DNA of 64,000 nt from Castor canadensis (lineage: Eukaryota; Chordata; Mammalia; Rodentia; Castoridae): positions 54,131,638 to 54,195,637 of the forward strand of contig NC_133398.1 in NCBI RefSeq assembly GCF_047511655.1. Reading direction: 5' to 3'. The notes under the pieces are model-generated. The model was given only the letters and a program-made list of their open reading frames with translations. It was not told where the DNA came from and made no database searches. The position numbers and the translations under genes were made by a program. Positions within the stretch are counted from its first letter, which is position 1; the number at the start of each line of letters is the position of its first letter. Shown piece after piece: positions 11,078 to 23,291 of the stretch.

Positions 11078-13121
11078 CTGCATTGAAAAGAAAAGGGGAT
11101 GAGGGCAGAGGGGCATTGTTGTAGTCAATTTAAAAGTAAAAACAAAAGCAATAAAATCCAGGAAATGATTGGGTCACCTACTACTCGACCATGACACTGT
11201 GTGGAAAACCTGATAATGGCCCTTAGTTTTCTTCTATGTGCATGCCTGCGTCCCATCTTCAGTCTCATCCTCACTATCGGCATCCTTCACTATTTCACCC
11301 AATCCCTTTCTTTATTCAGAGCAGCTTATGCAAATATGCACCTTGCTTGGTGCCAGAAATGAAAGCATAAGACACAGTTGCTCCCCATGAGTGGCATGTG
11401 GTCTGCAGGGGAGACACACAGCGTAACAATTGGCTACCATAAATTTTAGTACTGCTGTTATGGAGATACTTACAAAGTGCTACAGGGACATGGATTGGGG
11501 GTGGGGTAGAGAGGAGTCTACCTCTCCACTGGGAAGTTGGAAAAGTTTTAAAGAAAGAGGTAAAAAATCTGTAGGAGCCATTTTCAGAGCGATATGTGGA
11601 AGAAAGCTATTCCATTCGAAGCATGAAAGGGTTTGGAGAGACAGAAGGGAAGAAATGCTGCATGCTCTGAGAAGAAAGAGAAGATGGAGATATAAGATGG
11701 GAAAAGGAACAAGGAAAGACAGGAGAAAAGTGGAAATGTATGGCCAATAAATGCATTCTGCACACCACTAAGTATTTCCCAGTTTCATCTATTCAATAAG
11801 CAGAGTATGGATGAGATTTCCAAGGGCGGAGAGGGCTAAGGATATGGGATTGTAGAGTGATACCGACTTTCAGCATATTTCAGAGAAAAAACAGGGAAGT
11901 GGTCCCTTCATGCACAGCAGATGTGGTAAGACACATGTTTCTCCTAGTATTTTGACTCACACAGTTTTAAGACTTTCTAGAGGCTTCAGTGTTAGGCACA
12001 TTTCCATGAACATGCATTAAAGGAAATTACACAATCAAAGGCACCAATCAAAGAAGACACTGAGAGAGGAGGAGACCAGCCAGAGGGAAAAAATGGAAAT
12101 AGGTGACATTTCCAGTAATGCAGCATAGCATGAATGCAGTCTTCCTCATGCATTCATCAACGGAGCAGCCGTGAGTCTAATCTGGTCACAGCCTGAGAAT
12201 AAAGGCTGCTAGATGATCCTTCAAGGTATATATGCTCACCAATAGCATCCATTTCACCTGGCTAAGTAAAATTACACATATAGACCACCCCCAGCTTATG
12301 ATGGTCGTGTTAGTAATTTTTGACTTTATGACAATGCAAAAGGGATACATATGCAGTAGAAACCATACTTCAAGTTTTTATCTTTTCCTGTATTCAGTAC
12401 AACACTTGTTCATGACGCCACAGGGCAGTGGCAAGTGAGCCACACATCCCAGTCACCCATGTAATCAAAAGCATAAACAACTAGTATTCTACAGGGTACT
12501 GTGTTGCTAAGTTATGTCATTCTGTATATTAGATGTATTATTTGCGTTCTCAACTTTGAGTTTATTAGCATATAATCTAATCATAAGTAGGCCAAGGAAC
12601 ATCTATATTATGATGCAGGGTCACTGCATGTATCTGCAGGCTGTGCCCCACAACTCCAGAGCCCATTCACATAATAATTATAACAGTTGCACCACTGTAT
12701 AAAACCACAGTTACTAGTTACTTCACCTTCCTGAGCCTCAGTTTGCTTATCTGTTAGTTGAGGTTAAGAATACTTAGTCTGCAGGGCTGTTTTAAGGTTG
12801 ATCATATGCATTCAGTACCCATACAGAATGTCTGCTCAGCAAATCTCCATCATCAGTAGATTCTGGTACCCCATCTGTGGCAGCCAACAGATACAATCAA
12901 GGCATCAAACTGTCATAAACACAGACTAGGCTCAATAGAACAAAGTAAAACAAAGCACAAGACAAAATAAAATCAAAACAAATAATCCATAAGGTGCCTG
13001 TGTAGCACTGGCAGAGATTTTGGCCAAAGTTTGTCTCCAAATAAATTCTATTATTCCATTTCTCTGCACATCATATTATGCAGGAAAGCACAAATGAGAA
13101 CTGCAAGGAACTGGAACCTAC
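11078..13121 (-). other. SH3GL2: SH3GL2 intron 7 (2044 bp)
   Basis: The donor is GTAGGT at 13121 and the acceptor ATGCAG at 11078. It contains an inverted MIR-like relic (about 12700-12835). Part of 11330-11470 resembles an old dispersed mammalian repeat I cannot name. The rest is unassigned. Confidence 0.93.
12700..12835 (-). mobile_element. MIR-like relic
   Basis: CACCTTCCTGAGCCTCAGTT, TGCTTATCTGTTAGTTGAGG and GGGCTGTTTTAAGGTTGATC follow the order of the inverted MIR consensus. Confidence 0.55.
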
Positions 13122-13225
13122 CTCTCCTCCAGTCTGACAGTGACTTGCTGCAGGATCTGCACAGCCTGTTTGTGGTACTCCAGCTGGGCTTGCACGAGTG
13201 CAGAGAGCTGGCTCACCTGTTCAAT
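13122..13225 (-). CDS. SH3GL2: SH3GL2 exon 7 (residues 209-242 plus two bases of 243)
   Basis: The 104-bp exon encodes 34 residues from [20 protein letters not shown] to VTVRLEE, then two bases (AG) of Arg243. This is the last BAR helix, rich in Gln and Leu. The acceptor is TTATAG (TAG rather than CAG) and the donor GTAGGT. It ends in phase 2, so the arginine codon is completed by the first base of exon 8. Confidence 0.96.
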
Positions 13226-14193
13226 CTATAAATGGATGGGGAAATCATGCCTCAGTCACCAGGTTACTGCCCCAAAGCAGCTACTACTCTCCCATGACTA
13301 TGACAATACTGGTTCGAACACACTGCCCAGGGTATTCTTATGTGGCAAGCCAGGCTAAGATAGATAGTTAATAGGTTCCAAGTTGATTAAGGATACTTGG
13401 ATATATTTGAGTACCACAACAAGAAGCAACATTAATTAGACTCCTCATGAAGATAACATTACTCTCAAATCATCTCATGGTTAGTTATACTCTTCTGATT
13501 AGGATGAGTCTTCTTCTGTTGATTTCCTATAGGAAAAAGGAATATTTGCTCCTTGTCTGTGGCAGCCAATTATAATCCAAGCAGCAGCATTCATACAGGT
13601 AGTAGTGCTATTAATAAAACATGAATATTAATTTCTCACATAAGGCAACATAGGAGGCAGTACAGTATGGTAGAAAAATCGTTTTACCTCTCTGAGTCTC
13701 ATTTGTAATGTAACAGTGTTGGATCAGGTGACATTTTTGAATTCATTCCAGATGTAATATTCTAAGCATCATAGTGTCTCTTTATTTTGTGCCTCATGCT
13801 GTGCTGTGATCTAGCTGAGTAGTAGCTTCAGAGGCAATGCTGCCCTGCTTAATATGAGGAAGGGATAGGTCCCTGAGTGTGAGGTAGGTGCACTGTGATT
13901 CAGGTTTCCCAAAGTATTCCTCTTGAGTGATGGACAAAGTTGTTTGTGAACATAACTATACTCTCTCTGGGTGGTGGAAAAGACAAGATATGGTAAATAT
14001 GCCATCCTGCCACAGTCAGGAGTAAGGCAGTTAAGTAATATGATGATTAACACTAGGTGTTGAATTAGCTGGATTACAGGATACCCAAATGAGTGGCAAA
14101 GCAGTATTTCTGGACATGTCTGTGAAGGTGCTTCCAGAGGAGATTTGCATCTAATTCAACAGGTGTAAATAGGAGGCTCACGGTCAAGGCCAG

Positions 14194-14318
14194 GCCGGAG
14201 GGAGGGAGGGAGGGAAAAAGGGAGAGAGGAAAAGAGAGGGAGAGAGGAAAAGAGAGGGAGAGGAAAAGAGGGAGAGAGGGAGAAAGGGGGGAGGAGAGAG
14301 GGAAAGAAAGAAAGAGAT
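14194..14318. repeat. Polypurine GGGA/GAGA tract
   Basis: About 125 bases on the plus strand consist almost wholly of A and G, with sub-repeats of GGGA, GGGAGAGAGGAAAAGAGA and AAAG. On the SH3GL2 transcript strand it reads as a long polypyrimidine tract inside intron 6, about 970 bases upstream of the exon 7 acceptor. Confidence 0.9.
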
Positions 14319-14922
14319 AAGCTATGCTACTAAATTCCCCAGTTCCTTAGCTTTAAGAAATCGTATGTGGGACTTCTGAGCCTCCATAATTACATAAGCT
14401 AATTTGCCTAATAAAATCCACTGTGATATCTATATTTACACTTATACCTATATCTGTATTGTATCTGTATATCTGGAGAAGCCTGACTAATGCAAGTGAT
14501 AGGTATCTTTGTAAGCATCTTGACAGAAGTGGATCAGCAACTGCTTGGGTAGGAGGTAGAGATGAGCAAGGAGATAAACAAGAATAAGAAAGCTGGTGTA
14601 ACAGGTCTCATTCCATGAGTGGAATAAGGAAGAGGGCTTGTCCTCATGGCTCTGAAGCTAAAGGAAACTAACAGAACATTCCATCTAAAGTCATGCATAA
14701 TAATCATGCATGTGAAAGAAGCTTTTAAACTATCGCATCTATCTATACCCCAATGTAATAGCTACATATAATTGTCAACTTCAACAAGATTACTTTTTTA
14801 AAGAAAATGTCAATTTTACTACAAAATACAGAACATCTCAATCCATATATGATACTCAATTCTGAATGAATGTTAGTTGTTTTTTATAATATAAAATCAA
14901 TCATATCTATATTTCAACAGGA

Positions 14923-15252
14923 TTTTTTTTTTTTGCCACACCAGGGCCATGTGTTTGCTAGGCAGGCTCTGTACCACCTCAGTCAGGCCCACAGCCTTTT
15001 GCTTTTTGTTTGTTTGTTTTTAAGTTATTTTTCAAATAGGGTCTCTCTCTTGCTCTCTTTTTCTGCTCAGCCTGGCCTTGACTGTGAGCCTCCTATTTAC
15101 ACCTGCTGTATAACTAGAATATAGATGTTTTATCTCCATACCTGTGATCTCTCGAACTTTTTATCCAGGCTGCCCTCAAAGGGAAATCCTCCTGATCTCT
15201 GTCTCCCAAGTAGCTGGGATAACAAGTGTGATCCACTGCACTCAGCCTCAAC
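14923..15252 (-). mobile_element. Inverted composite SINE
   Basis: A T run (14923-14934) is followed by an inverted ID-like module (GTGTTTGCTAGGCAGGCTCT). Then come B1-like blocks (CAAATAGGGTCTCTCTCTTG, CTGATCTCTGTCTCCCAAGT, AGCTGGGATAACAAGTGTGA). A TTTG-rich linker separates the halves. Confidence 0.7.
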
Positions 15253-15530
15253 ACAGCATTTTTTTAAGTACTGGATTTATATATGTATATTCACAAGCAT
15301 GCTTTATTTTTGCACTACTGGAAATACTTAAAATGTAGGAAAAATGTTGCCATTTTTCAATTGACTTTATCATTCAAAATTACTTAAAAGAAATAACCAT
15401 CCATGTGTTCTCATCACATAGTATAATTAGATAACATTTTTAATATTATATCCTCCTTTTTAATGATATATCTTGTGCCTCAATGATATATATATATAAT
15501 TATGGAAAAACCCACAGAAGACCCACTTAC

Positions 15531-15689
15531 ATCCATCTCCAAGAGATTGAACATGCTTGACTCGGCAATTTCTTTAGATTCATCAAATTTCTCCAGAGCT
15601 TGACGGAGCTCTTCATCTGGAATCTTGCCTTGTCGTTTCTTCTTATAATCAAAATCCAGGCGTCGCCCTTCCAACTTCTTTAGATGATG
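15531..15689 (-). CDS. SH3GL2: SH3GL2 exon 6 (residues 156-208), BAR helices 2-3
   Basis: The 159-bp exon is exactly 53 codons, phase 0 at both ends. It encodes the segment starting [20 protein letters not shown] and ending [10 protein letters not shown]. The basic run [16 protein letters not shown] lies near the distal tip of the BAR crescent and, in the family, contributes to lipid binding. The acceptor is TTTCAG and the donor GTAAGT. Because both boundaries are phase 0, skipping this exon would keep frame but remove part of the BAR domain; there is no evidence here that this happens. Confidence 0.96.
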
Positions 15690-16089
15690 CTGAAAAGTAA
15701 AGGCCAGGAATATGCTTTGAAAGGACGTATGGAAAAGGTGCACTTACAGCTCACTTCTCCCTCATACCTATTTGCCTCCAAAATAGAACAGGCTGCATTT
15801 GAAAGCAGCTTCCCAAAGGCTAAACATGATGAAACATCTTTAAAAATAATTAAAAATTGAAGAAGATATTGTGGGAAATTCCAGTGTCCTTTATTTTCTG
15901 GCTTTTTGAGGCCAAAGCTAAGCTAGCCTATGCCTTTCCCTCAAATGATGAGAAGGGAATGCATGTACGCTCCTATACACATTGAAAGAACACACAGAGC
16001 CCAGAAGTCACCATCTTCATAAGCAATGATGTCTTAGAGATGGCAGAGGAAACCCACTTTTCCTGAGGTGAAGGGAGAGGGAATGACAT

Positions 16090-16260
16090 TTTTGATTTTT
16101 AAACCATTCAGTCTATTAGAATCACCTACTGTTTATTAGAAATACAGATGCTTGGTCACAAAAATCAGAACATCCAGGACTGAGCCCAGGAATCTGTACC
16201 TTAACACTTGCTCCAGCTGACTGAGTCAGCTTTTGGGGAACCACGGACTTAGCTTAAGCC
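16090..16260. mobile_element. MER5-like DNA transposon relic
   Basis: The words ATTAGAATCACCT, TTAGAAATACAGATGCTTGG and AGGAATCTGTACCTTAACA resemble MER5A internal sequence. It is strongly diverged, so orientation is not called. Confidence 0.45.
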
Positions 16261-16824
16261 TTCTCCAGACAGGTGATGCCACTCAATCAGAAGACCAAAC
16301 TGGAAGGGACTTTCGAAGAATTTCATCTAATGCTCAGTCTCCTCATACCATCCCCAGTAAGGTTTTGGCCTCTGCCCAACATTCCCAGTGACCAGGTAGG
16401 AAAGCCATTCACCACAGCCAAAAAAGGTTTCTCTTGTTTTGTTTTTGTTCTTCATTTGTATCAGTCTTTTGATACAAATGTGTGGAAGAAAATGCCGGAT
16501 TTTCTCTTGTTCCTGGGTATGTTTGAAGTAGAAAGGAAAGAGGTAAAAACTGAGTTGGGAGTGGAAGAACCGAGAAGCAAAGGAAGATGAATAATGTCCT
16601 AGACCTTCCCAGCCGCCAGTCCATCCCCTGATATGAACTAAACATTCACTCTTTTGGAAGGAACACTCTTTTGAAACATTTGAACATATAGCCAGCTGCC
16701 AGGTAGAACAATGGATCAGGATTACTTTGGATTTAGAGTGACCTTGAGCAAGTGGCAGAGCTGAAGGAGGTTTAGTCTAGAATAAGGAGAACTAGAGGAA
16801 TTGAGTTCAAGTTATGGTGGTCCA

Positions 16825-18890
16825 CAAGCAAATCCCAAAACAAATAGAAGGAGAGAAATAATAAAAATAAGAGCTGAAATCAACGAAACAGAAACCAAAA
16901 AAACCATACAATTAATGAAACAAAAAGTTGGTTCTTTGAAAAAATAAACAAGATCGATAGACCCCTGCCAAACCTGACTAAAATGAGGAGAGAAAAAAAC
17001 CCAAATTAGTAGAATTAGGAATGCAAAAGAGGAGATAACAACTAACACCATGGAAGTCCAGGAAATCATCAGAGACTACTTTGAGAACCTATATTCAAAT
17101 AAATTTGAAAATCTGAAAGAAATGGACACATTTCTAGATACATATGATCATCCAAAACTGAATCAAGAGGAAATTAATCACCTGAATAGACCTATAACAC
17201 AAAATGAAATTGAAGCAGCAATCAAGAGTCTCCCCAAAAAGAAAAGTCCAGGACCTGATGGATTCTCTGCTGAATTCTATCAGATCTTTAAAGAAGAACT
17301 GATACCAACCCTCCTTAAACTGTTTCACGAAATAGAAAGGGAAGGAAAACTGCCAAACACATTTTATGAAGCCAGTATTACACTTATCCCAAAACCAGGC
17401 AAAGACACCTCCAAAAAGGAGAACTATAGGCCAATCTCCTTAATGAACATTGATGCAAAAATCCTCAACAAAATAATGGCAAACCGAATTCAACAACACA
17501 TCAAAAAGATTATTCACCACGACCAAGTAGGCTTCATCCCAGGGATGCAGGGGTGGTTCAACATACGAAAATCAATCAACGTAATAAACCACATTAACAG
17601 AAGCAAAGACAAAAACCACTTGATCATCTCAATAGATGCAGAAAAAGCCTTTGATAAGATCCAACATCATTTCATGATAAAAGCTCTAAGAAAACTAGGA
17701 ATAGAAGGAAAGTTCCTCAACATTATAAAAGCTATATATGACAAACCTACAGCCAGCATTATACTTAACAGAGAAAAACTGAAACCATTCCCTCTAAAAT
17801 CAGGAACCAGACAAGGATGTCCACTATCTCCACTCCTATTCAACATAGTACTGGAATTCCTAGCCAGAGCAATTAGGCAAGAAGAAGGAATAAAAGGAAC
17901 ACAAATAGGCAAAGAAACTGTCAAAATATCCCTATTTGCAGACGACATGATCCTATACCTTAAAGACCCAAAAAACTCTACTCAGAAGCTTCTAGACATC
18001 ATCAATAGCTATAGCAAGGTAGCAGGATATAAAATCAACATAGAAAAATCATTAGCATTTCTATACACTAACAATGAGCAAATGGAAAAAGAATGTATGA
18101 AAACAATTCCATTTACAATAGCCTCAAAAAAAAAATCAAATACCTAGGTGTAAACCTAACAAAAGATGTGAAAGACCTCTACAAGGAAAACTATACACTT
18201 CTGAAGAAAAAGATTGAGGAAGACTATAGAAAGTGGAGAGATCTCCCATGCTCATGGATTGGTAGAATCAACATAGTAAAAATGTCGATACTCCCAAAAG
18301 TAATCTACATGTTTAATGCAATTCCCATCAAAATTCCAATGACATTCATTAAAGAGATCGAAAAGTCTACCGTGAAATTTATATGGAAACACAGGAAGCC
18401 ACAAATAGCCAAGGCAATACTCAGTCAAAAGAACAATGCAGGAGGTATCACAATACACAACTTCAAACTATATTACAAAGCAATAACAATAAAAACAGCA
18501 TGGTACCGGCACAAAAACAGACATGAAGACCAGTGGAACAGAATAGAGGACCCAGATATGAAGCCACACAACTATAACCAACTTGTCTTTTACAAAGGAG
18601 CTAAAAATATACGATGGAGAAAAAGCAGCCTCTTCAACAAAAACTGCTGGGAAAACTGGTTAGCAGTCTACAAAAAACTGAAACTAGATCTATGTATATC
18701 ACCCTATACCAAGATTAACTCAAAATGGATCAAGGATCTTAATATCAGACCCCAAACTCTTAAGTTGATACAGGAAAGAGTAGGAAATACTCTGGAGTTA
18801 GTAGGTATAGGTAAGAACTTTCTCAATGAAACCCCAGCAGCACAGCAACTAAGAGATAGCATAGATAAATGGGACCTCATAAAGTTAAAA
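16825..18890 (+). mobile_element. LINE-1 ORF2 (reverse transcriptase) fragment, truncated at both ends
   Basis: This is an internal piece of LINE-1 ORF2 lying opposite to SH3GL2. A 365-codon open stretch (17050-18147) contains the reverse transcriptase core: [29 protein letters not shown] and the catalytic FADD at residues 296-299 (17935-17946). A second frame (18093-18911) carries the downstream thumb-like region ([19 protein letters not shown]). The shift falls in the A9 run near 18127. A second A-run shift near 16993-16999 separates the upstream part. The LINE-1 match stops at KWDLIKLKK, far short of the ORF2 end, with no 3' UTR. A perfect 16-bp direct repeat (16809-16824 and 18891-18906) flanks it. 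Confidence 0.93.
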
Positions 18891-19475
18891 AAGTTATGGT
18901 GGTCCATTTAACAGTCAAGAAAATAAATTTTCAGACAAGTTTGACAAATATTTGTTGAATGAATGAATAAGCAAATACTGTACACCCAATTAGATTTACA
19001 GCCAGTGGTACTTTATTTATTAGAAATAGCCCAACTGTTCTATATGTTTTAGAATGCTTGGTTATTCCTCCTTAATCCTGAAAAACATTATGAAAATATA
19101 AAAATACATGTTGAAGAGTGATAGAGTAACTGCTTATTTAAGCTAACATTAGTGCAACTATAATATTAAAGGTGACATCAGACCAGATCATCATTCTAAT
19201 TAATGAAACCATGTATGCTCAGGTAAAGGACATTATCTTTGTGGAGAAAAGTATTTGAAAAACTGTTCACTGTGGAAATTGAATATGGAGAAGTCGAACA
19301 TGATGCCCAGGCATAATAGTGGGCTGAATGGTATTACATTTCTAGTTACTCTTCACTTGTCTTGCAAGGTTACTTTGAAATTCACATGCCCAGCCTTGTC
19401 AACATGATGAAATGGTTTCTAAAGGAAACAAGCACTAACATCTGTATGATTTTAACTGCTCTCTAGCGGACATAC

Positions 19476-19609
19476 CTGAATTTCCCTCAGATCTTTGTCA
19501 TGAAGGTTCTGAAGAGGGTCAATGAAGTTCTGCTTCACTTCCATGTCCAAAGAGTCTTTCACCTCTGAGAGTTCCCTCATGGCCTCCCCTACCTCACCCA
19601 GTGCTGGAC
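19476..19609 (-). CDS. SH3GL2: SH3GL2 exon 5 (residues 111-155), BAR helix 2
   Basis: The 134-bp exon completes Gly111 with GT and encodes 44 residues from [20 protein letters not shown] to HDKDLREIQ. It forms the central helix of the BAR dimerisation module; the alternating hydrophobic and charged residues are typical of this coiled coil. The acceptor is TTGCAG and the donor GTATGT. It lies only 850 bp from exon 4, the shortest intron here. The following intron contains a LINE-1 insertion. Confidence 0.96.
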
Positions 19610-20459
19610 CTGCAAGGCAGAATGAAGCTCTTAAACCTTGAAATACAACAGTGAGATGGATTAGAACCCCAGTGCCTTCTCTGATGAAAGCATAAGGATT
19701 AAACCTATCTTCTGAAGGCAGCACAGACACGAGGGAATACCTAATTAGTAATCCAGAGAACGATGTCTTTTCAACTTACCACAGCTCATTCTAGGAACCA
19801 GACTCAATGCCCCCACTTAAAGGCCGGGGGCAGAGGGATGTCCATTATTACCAAGAATATAACATTTTATTTTTCCTTTAGAAAGTAAGTTGAGAGTCTC
19901 TCTGCCCTCTCTTTTCTGTACAAATTCTTCCTAACATGACCAATTTTAAGCTAATGCTTTTAGCAGAAGCAAATATCAGGAATGGAGAGCAGAGGTCAAC
20001 CAGGAAGGATAGTTATTTGCTAAAACCCCCACATCACTAAAGGGGAGAAGACCGAAGGTGTTGAGTATCTTAACTAAGAGTCAGAGGACATAGGTGACAT
20101 TTCTCACGTGGGGCAGTGGAACAAGGGACCAGATACAAATGAGCAAATATTTAAGGGAAAACCCTTGTGGGAGGGTATGGAATCAAACCCATTGTGAATG
20201 CTCACTTGTCCCAATACCCAGATCCTACCAGACATAACCAATAGAAAGTGCACATCAGCTACATCTCTTGTAAAGACAGAGGTAGTCTCATCAGGGAAAA
20301 AGAAAAAGGAAAATTCCTAAGACATATCACCTCACAAATTATGAAACAATTCTAAAAACAAACTTTTGGCCCATGTGTGTAAGACCTAAAACTGAGAATA
20401 AACCATAAAATGATATGACTAACTCCCCCATGGAAAAAGTGTGAGAAAGCACTTGTTAC
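19610..20459 (-). other. SH3GL2: SH3GL2 intron 4 (850 bp)
   Basis: This is the shortest intron in the window. The donor is GTAACA at 20459 and the acceptor TTGCAG at 19610. No transposon is recognised in it. Confidence 0.93.
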
Positions 20460-20603
20460 CAAAGTTGCAATCATCTCCCAGCTCTCTTCCGAACTTGAGC
20501 ATGGCCTCTGCCAGCAATGCCTCCGCCTGAGGGTAGCCTGGTCCCTTCTCCTGACCACGGATTTTTGACATGGTGTTGATCATGCTGAGCTTAGCTCTGG
20601 AAG
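20460..20603 (-). CDS. SH3GL2: SH3GL2 exon 4 (residues 63-111), H1 insert and BAR helix
   Basis: The 144-bp exon opens with two bases completing alanine 63, then 47 full codons from [20 protein letters not shown] to ELGDDCNF, then the first base of glycine 111. It carries the H1 insert (about residues 60-87), which in the family dips into the outer membrane leaflet, and then the stretch rich in Ala, Glu and Leu that resumes BAR helix 1/2. The acceptor is a good pyrimidine tract ending TTCAG; the donor is GTAACA, weaker than the consensus. The frame is intact. Confidence 0.96.
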
Positions 20604-21618
20604 CTGAAGGAAAGAGAGGCAGGTTTTTGAAGTAGGTAACATGATAAAGGGGAAACTGCTGTACTTTTACATTCTGGGTTCCACTGTCCCAATTATAATA
20701 TGTGGGCACTGGTCTACATGTCTGTCCATTTATCTATCTCAACTCTAAACTCTCCCTTGAAACCTTACAAATAATTATTCAGTCAAGACAAAGCTGTTCT
20801 CAGTGAAGCAGCACTAGGAGCTCAGACACCATCCCCAACTCCCTGCCCCTCCCCTAGTCATTGTGACAGCTTTGGCAGTAACTCTATGGCACTGGGTGGC
20901 TCTACTAAGAGCACTTTGGAAACTCCTAGATTATGTGATGATCTCTAAATTTTCTTCTAGTTTTTATATTTCAATTATAGGAGAGTATGGATTAAGATAT
21001 GGAACAGTAAGCTCTTGCAGTATGGGTCTTATGCTATGTTTCACATAATACCATGTACAAAATAATTTCTCAACTAAGATTATGAACATAAACAGACCTA
21101 TGAAGAACAAATCTAGTATGTTCATTAAAAAAAAGACTTATTTCTCTTCATACCACTGTGCTTCATAGATAGCATTTTGATTTCTCTCTTGATCTTTATT
21201 AAGAGACCTAGAAAGCAGCTCCATCTTTAACAGAAGAAACACTTTTATTAGCAAATTATTAAGACTTATTTGAGAGATGCCAGGATACTGCGTTCCTCCA
21301 GTTCGTTTTTAGAGTTGGGATTGCACATTAACCTAGGACTGTACCCAGGATCCTAGCTGCATGGAAACCCCTGAGAGAACCACAGCTCAAGATATTTCTA
21401 GTGTTGGGTGGCTAACACTTGATCTTAAACATCCAGTTCAAATAGATTTTTGTTTTAACTTTGGGCCTCAAAGGCATAGACTGGAGATAAGGAGAGCTAT
21501 CAGGAGAGGCCTACCCAACACTACCCCAGGGATATTACAGTAAGCAAGAAAATCAAGTTCCTGCATTCACAGAGTTTACAATGAACTGATAATAAAGTCT
21601 ATTTTAAGAGCAATTAGA

Positions 21619-21704
21619 GGGCCAGGGATGTGGTTCAGTGGAAGAGTGCCTGCCTAGCATACGCAAGGCTCTGGACTCCATCCCTAGCACTGCAAAAAAA
21701 AAAA
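21619..21704 (+). mobile_element. ID-type SINE
   Basis: It starts GCCAGGGATGTGGTTCAGTG, has AGAGTGCCTGCCTAGCATA and a B-box-like ACTCCATCCCTAGCAC, and ends in an A12 tail. An approximate 13-bp duplication flanks it (21606-21618 and 21705-21717, 11 of 13 matching). Confidence 0.85.
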
Positions 21705-23291
21705 AGTGCAATTAAAGTGAAGTATATATACTAAATGCCATGATGGGTGATGGGAGACTATAGCAAGTCACAAAAAAATGGCACTGTCCAGCCTGTGGGG
21801 GTGGGGCACTGCAAAGGATTCCCAGAGAGAAGTGTCACTAAGCTTAGAACTACATAGTATGCATCAGTTAGTTGGCCCAACAGCACACACAAAGCTGGTG
21901 GTGACCATAAAAACATAATCACCCATTGTGGGGGAGTAGGGAAAGCACTACCATTAGAGTAGAAGTGCAGAGTCTTTTCTGAACTCAGCCATAGCTGAGA
22001 CACAGAAAGGACACAGTCCCTACCCGCCCAGTGCTCAGTCATAGAGGGGAGGCGGACAGATCGAGCTGATGAATATCATAATGGCTAATACACACAGGGG
22101 CTACAGGAATGTGGAGAAGCAGCAACAGCACAAAGAGAGATAGGCCAACGCCAGAAAAGAACGAAATACAAAATGACTAGAAGAAAAGAAGATAAACGGA
22201 GACCAAAGAGAGACAGCAATGAAACCGCATGAGGTGCTTACTCCCCTCAAGCCCTGTTTTCGGCATTTGGCTTTATAATGATAGACTCCTTTTATGAAAG
22301 CTGGCTATTGACTTGTGATTATGTCTTGGTTCTGTTAAGAACTGCATTTTGATAAGCAATTTTAAACAGTTTAATATTGTGGCCGACTTTCAAATTCCTC
22401 ATTTTGAAAGCTGCTCAATTACAAAGAGCATTATTCTTTTACTAATTACTTAATGACATCTTGGGTTACATTCTACATCTTCAGACAAAGGAGGAAGAAA
22501 GCCATATTCTATTAGTCTATCTATTTCTTCAAATATATAAAAAGCTTATTAATCCTCATATTTGAAGAGATTGGTTTTTAAATACATTCAAACTCATTAA
22601 ATTTTTATTAAGAACCTTGAGTTGGTAAAAATTCTGTGTTCTTGAAAAATATCATTAACCCTCTGAATTACCATCTGTAAGTGTTAACATAGGCAGTACT
22701 TCAGGAAATGGAGAGTGAGCTTCATACAAATATGTCACTCAAATTCCTATTAGTGACCTTAGCCTGGATTGAATCATCAAGTTGTACATGACCCTAGAGA
22801 CCGAAATTTCTTCTCTTCTGCTCTTTCAAACTATCTTTTTTTCTCCCCATAGCTTTACTACTCTTTCTTACAAATTGTTACAATACTCTCTCTGAATATG
22901 CCCCATCTTTACTTTCTCACCTCACTACCTAGTTCACTTGGTTTACTAAAGACATAGCCTCCTAATAGCAATCTCTCCCCTGGTGCATAACAGCAGGACC
23001 CTAGTATCTCCCACCAAGAGGCAGCACAGAACTGTGTGCACTAGAAATGCTCAACGCAACTGCTAAAGGCATTCAGTAACAAAGGAAAAACTATCTTGGA
23101 AAAGACAAAGCAGATGCAATGGTTTGCATAAACAGACTTTTCATATGCTCTTGCTCACATGACCCAGAGCCTTCTGCAGCAAAATAGAGAGTGTAAGCTG
23201 GAACCCTTATTTCTTTTATTAAGACAAGAAGAAAGCACCTGATCTGCTGAGGCTAGAACTCCCTTACAGTCACTATGAGGACTCACCAGCT

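Larger units (their letters stand above)
13226..15530 (-). other. SH3GL2: SH3GL2 intron 6 (2305 bp)
   Basis: The donor is GTAAGT at 15530 and the acceptor TTATAG at 13226. It holds a polypurine tract (14194-14318) and an inverted composite SINE (14923-15252). The remainder, about 13230-14190 and 14320-14920, is unassigned. Confidence 0.93.
15690..19475 (-). other. SH3GL2: SH3GL2 intron 5 (3786 bp)
   Basis: The donor is GTATGT at 19475 and the acceptor TTTCAG at 15690. More than half the intron is a LINE-1 ORF2 fragment (16825-18890) lying opposite to the gene. A MER5-like relic is at about 16090-16260. 18907-19475 has nothing recognised. Confidence 0.93.

Noticed and set aside
17050-18911. 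365- and 272-codon frames as possible host genes
   Set aside because: They encode LINE-1 reverse transcriptase (FADD motif), are broken by A-run shifts, lack both ends of ORF2 and are flanked by a target duplication.
21619-21704. Possible tRNA gene from pol III A/B-box-like motifs
   Set aside because: It ends in poly(A), has flanking duplications and lacks a cloverleaf; it is an ID-type SINE. The same applies to the tails at 9120-9186, 9721-9805 and 28607-28680.
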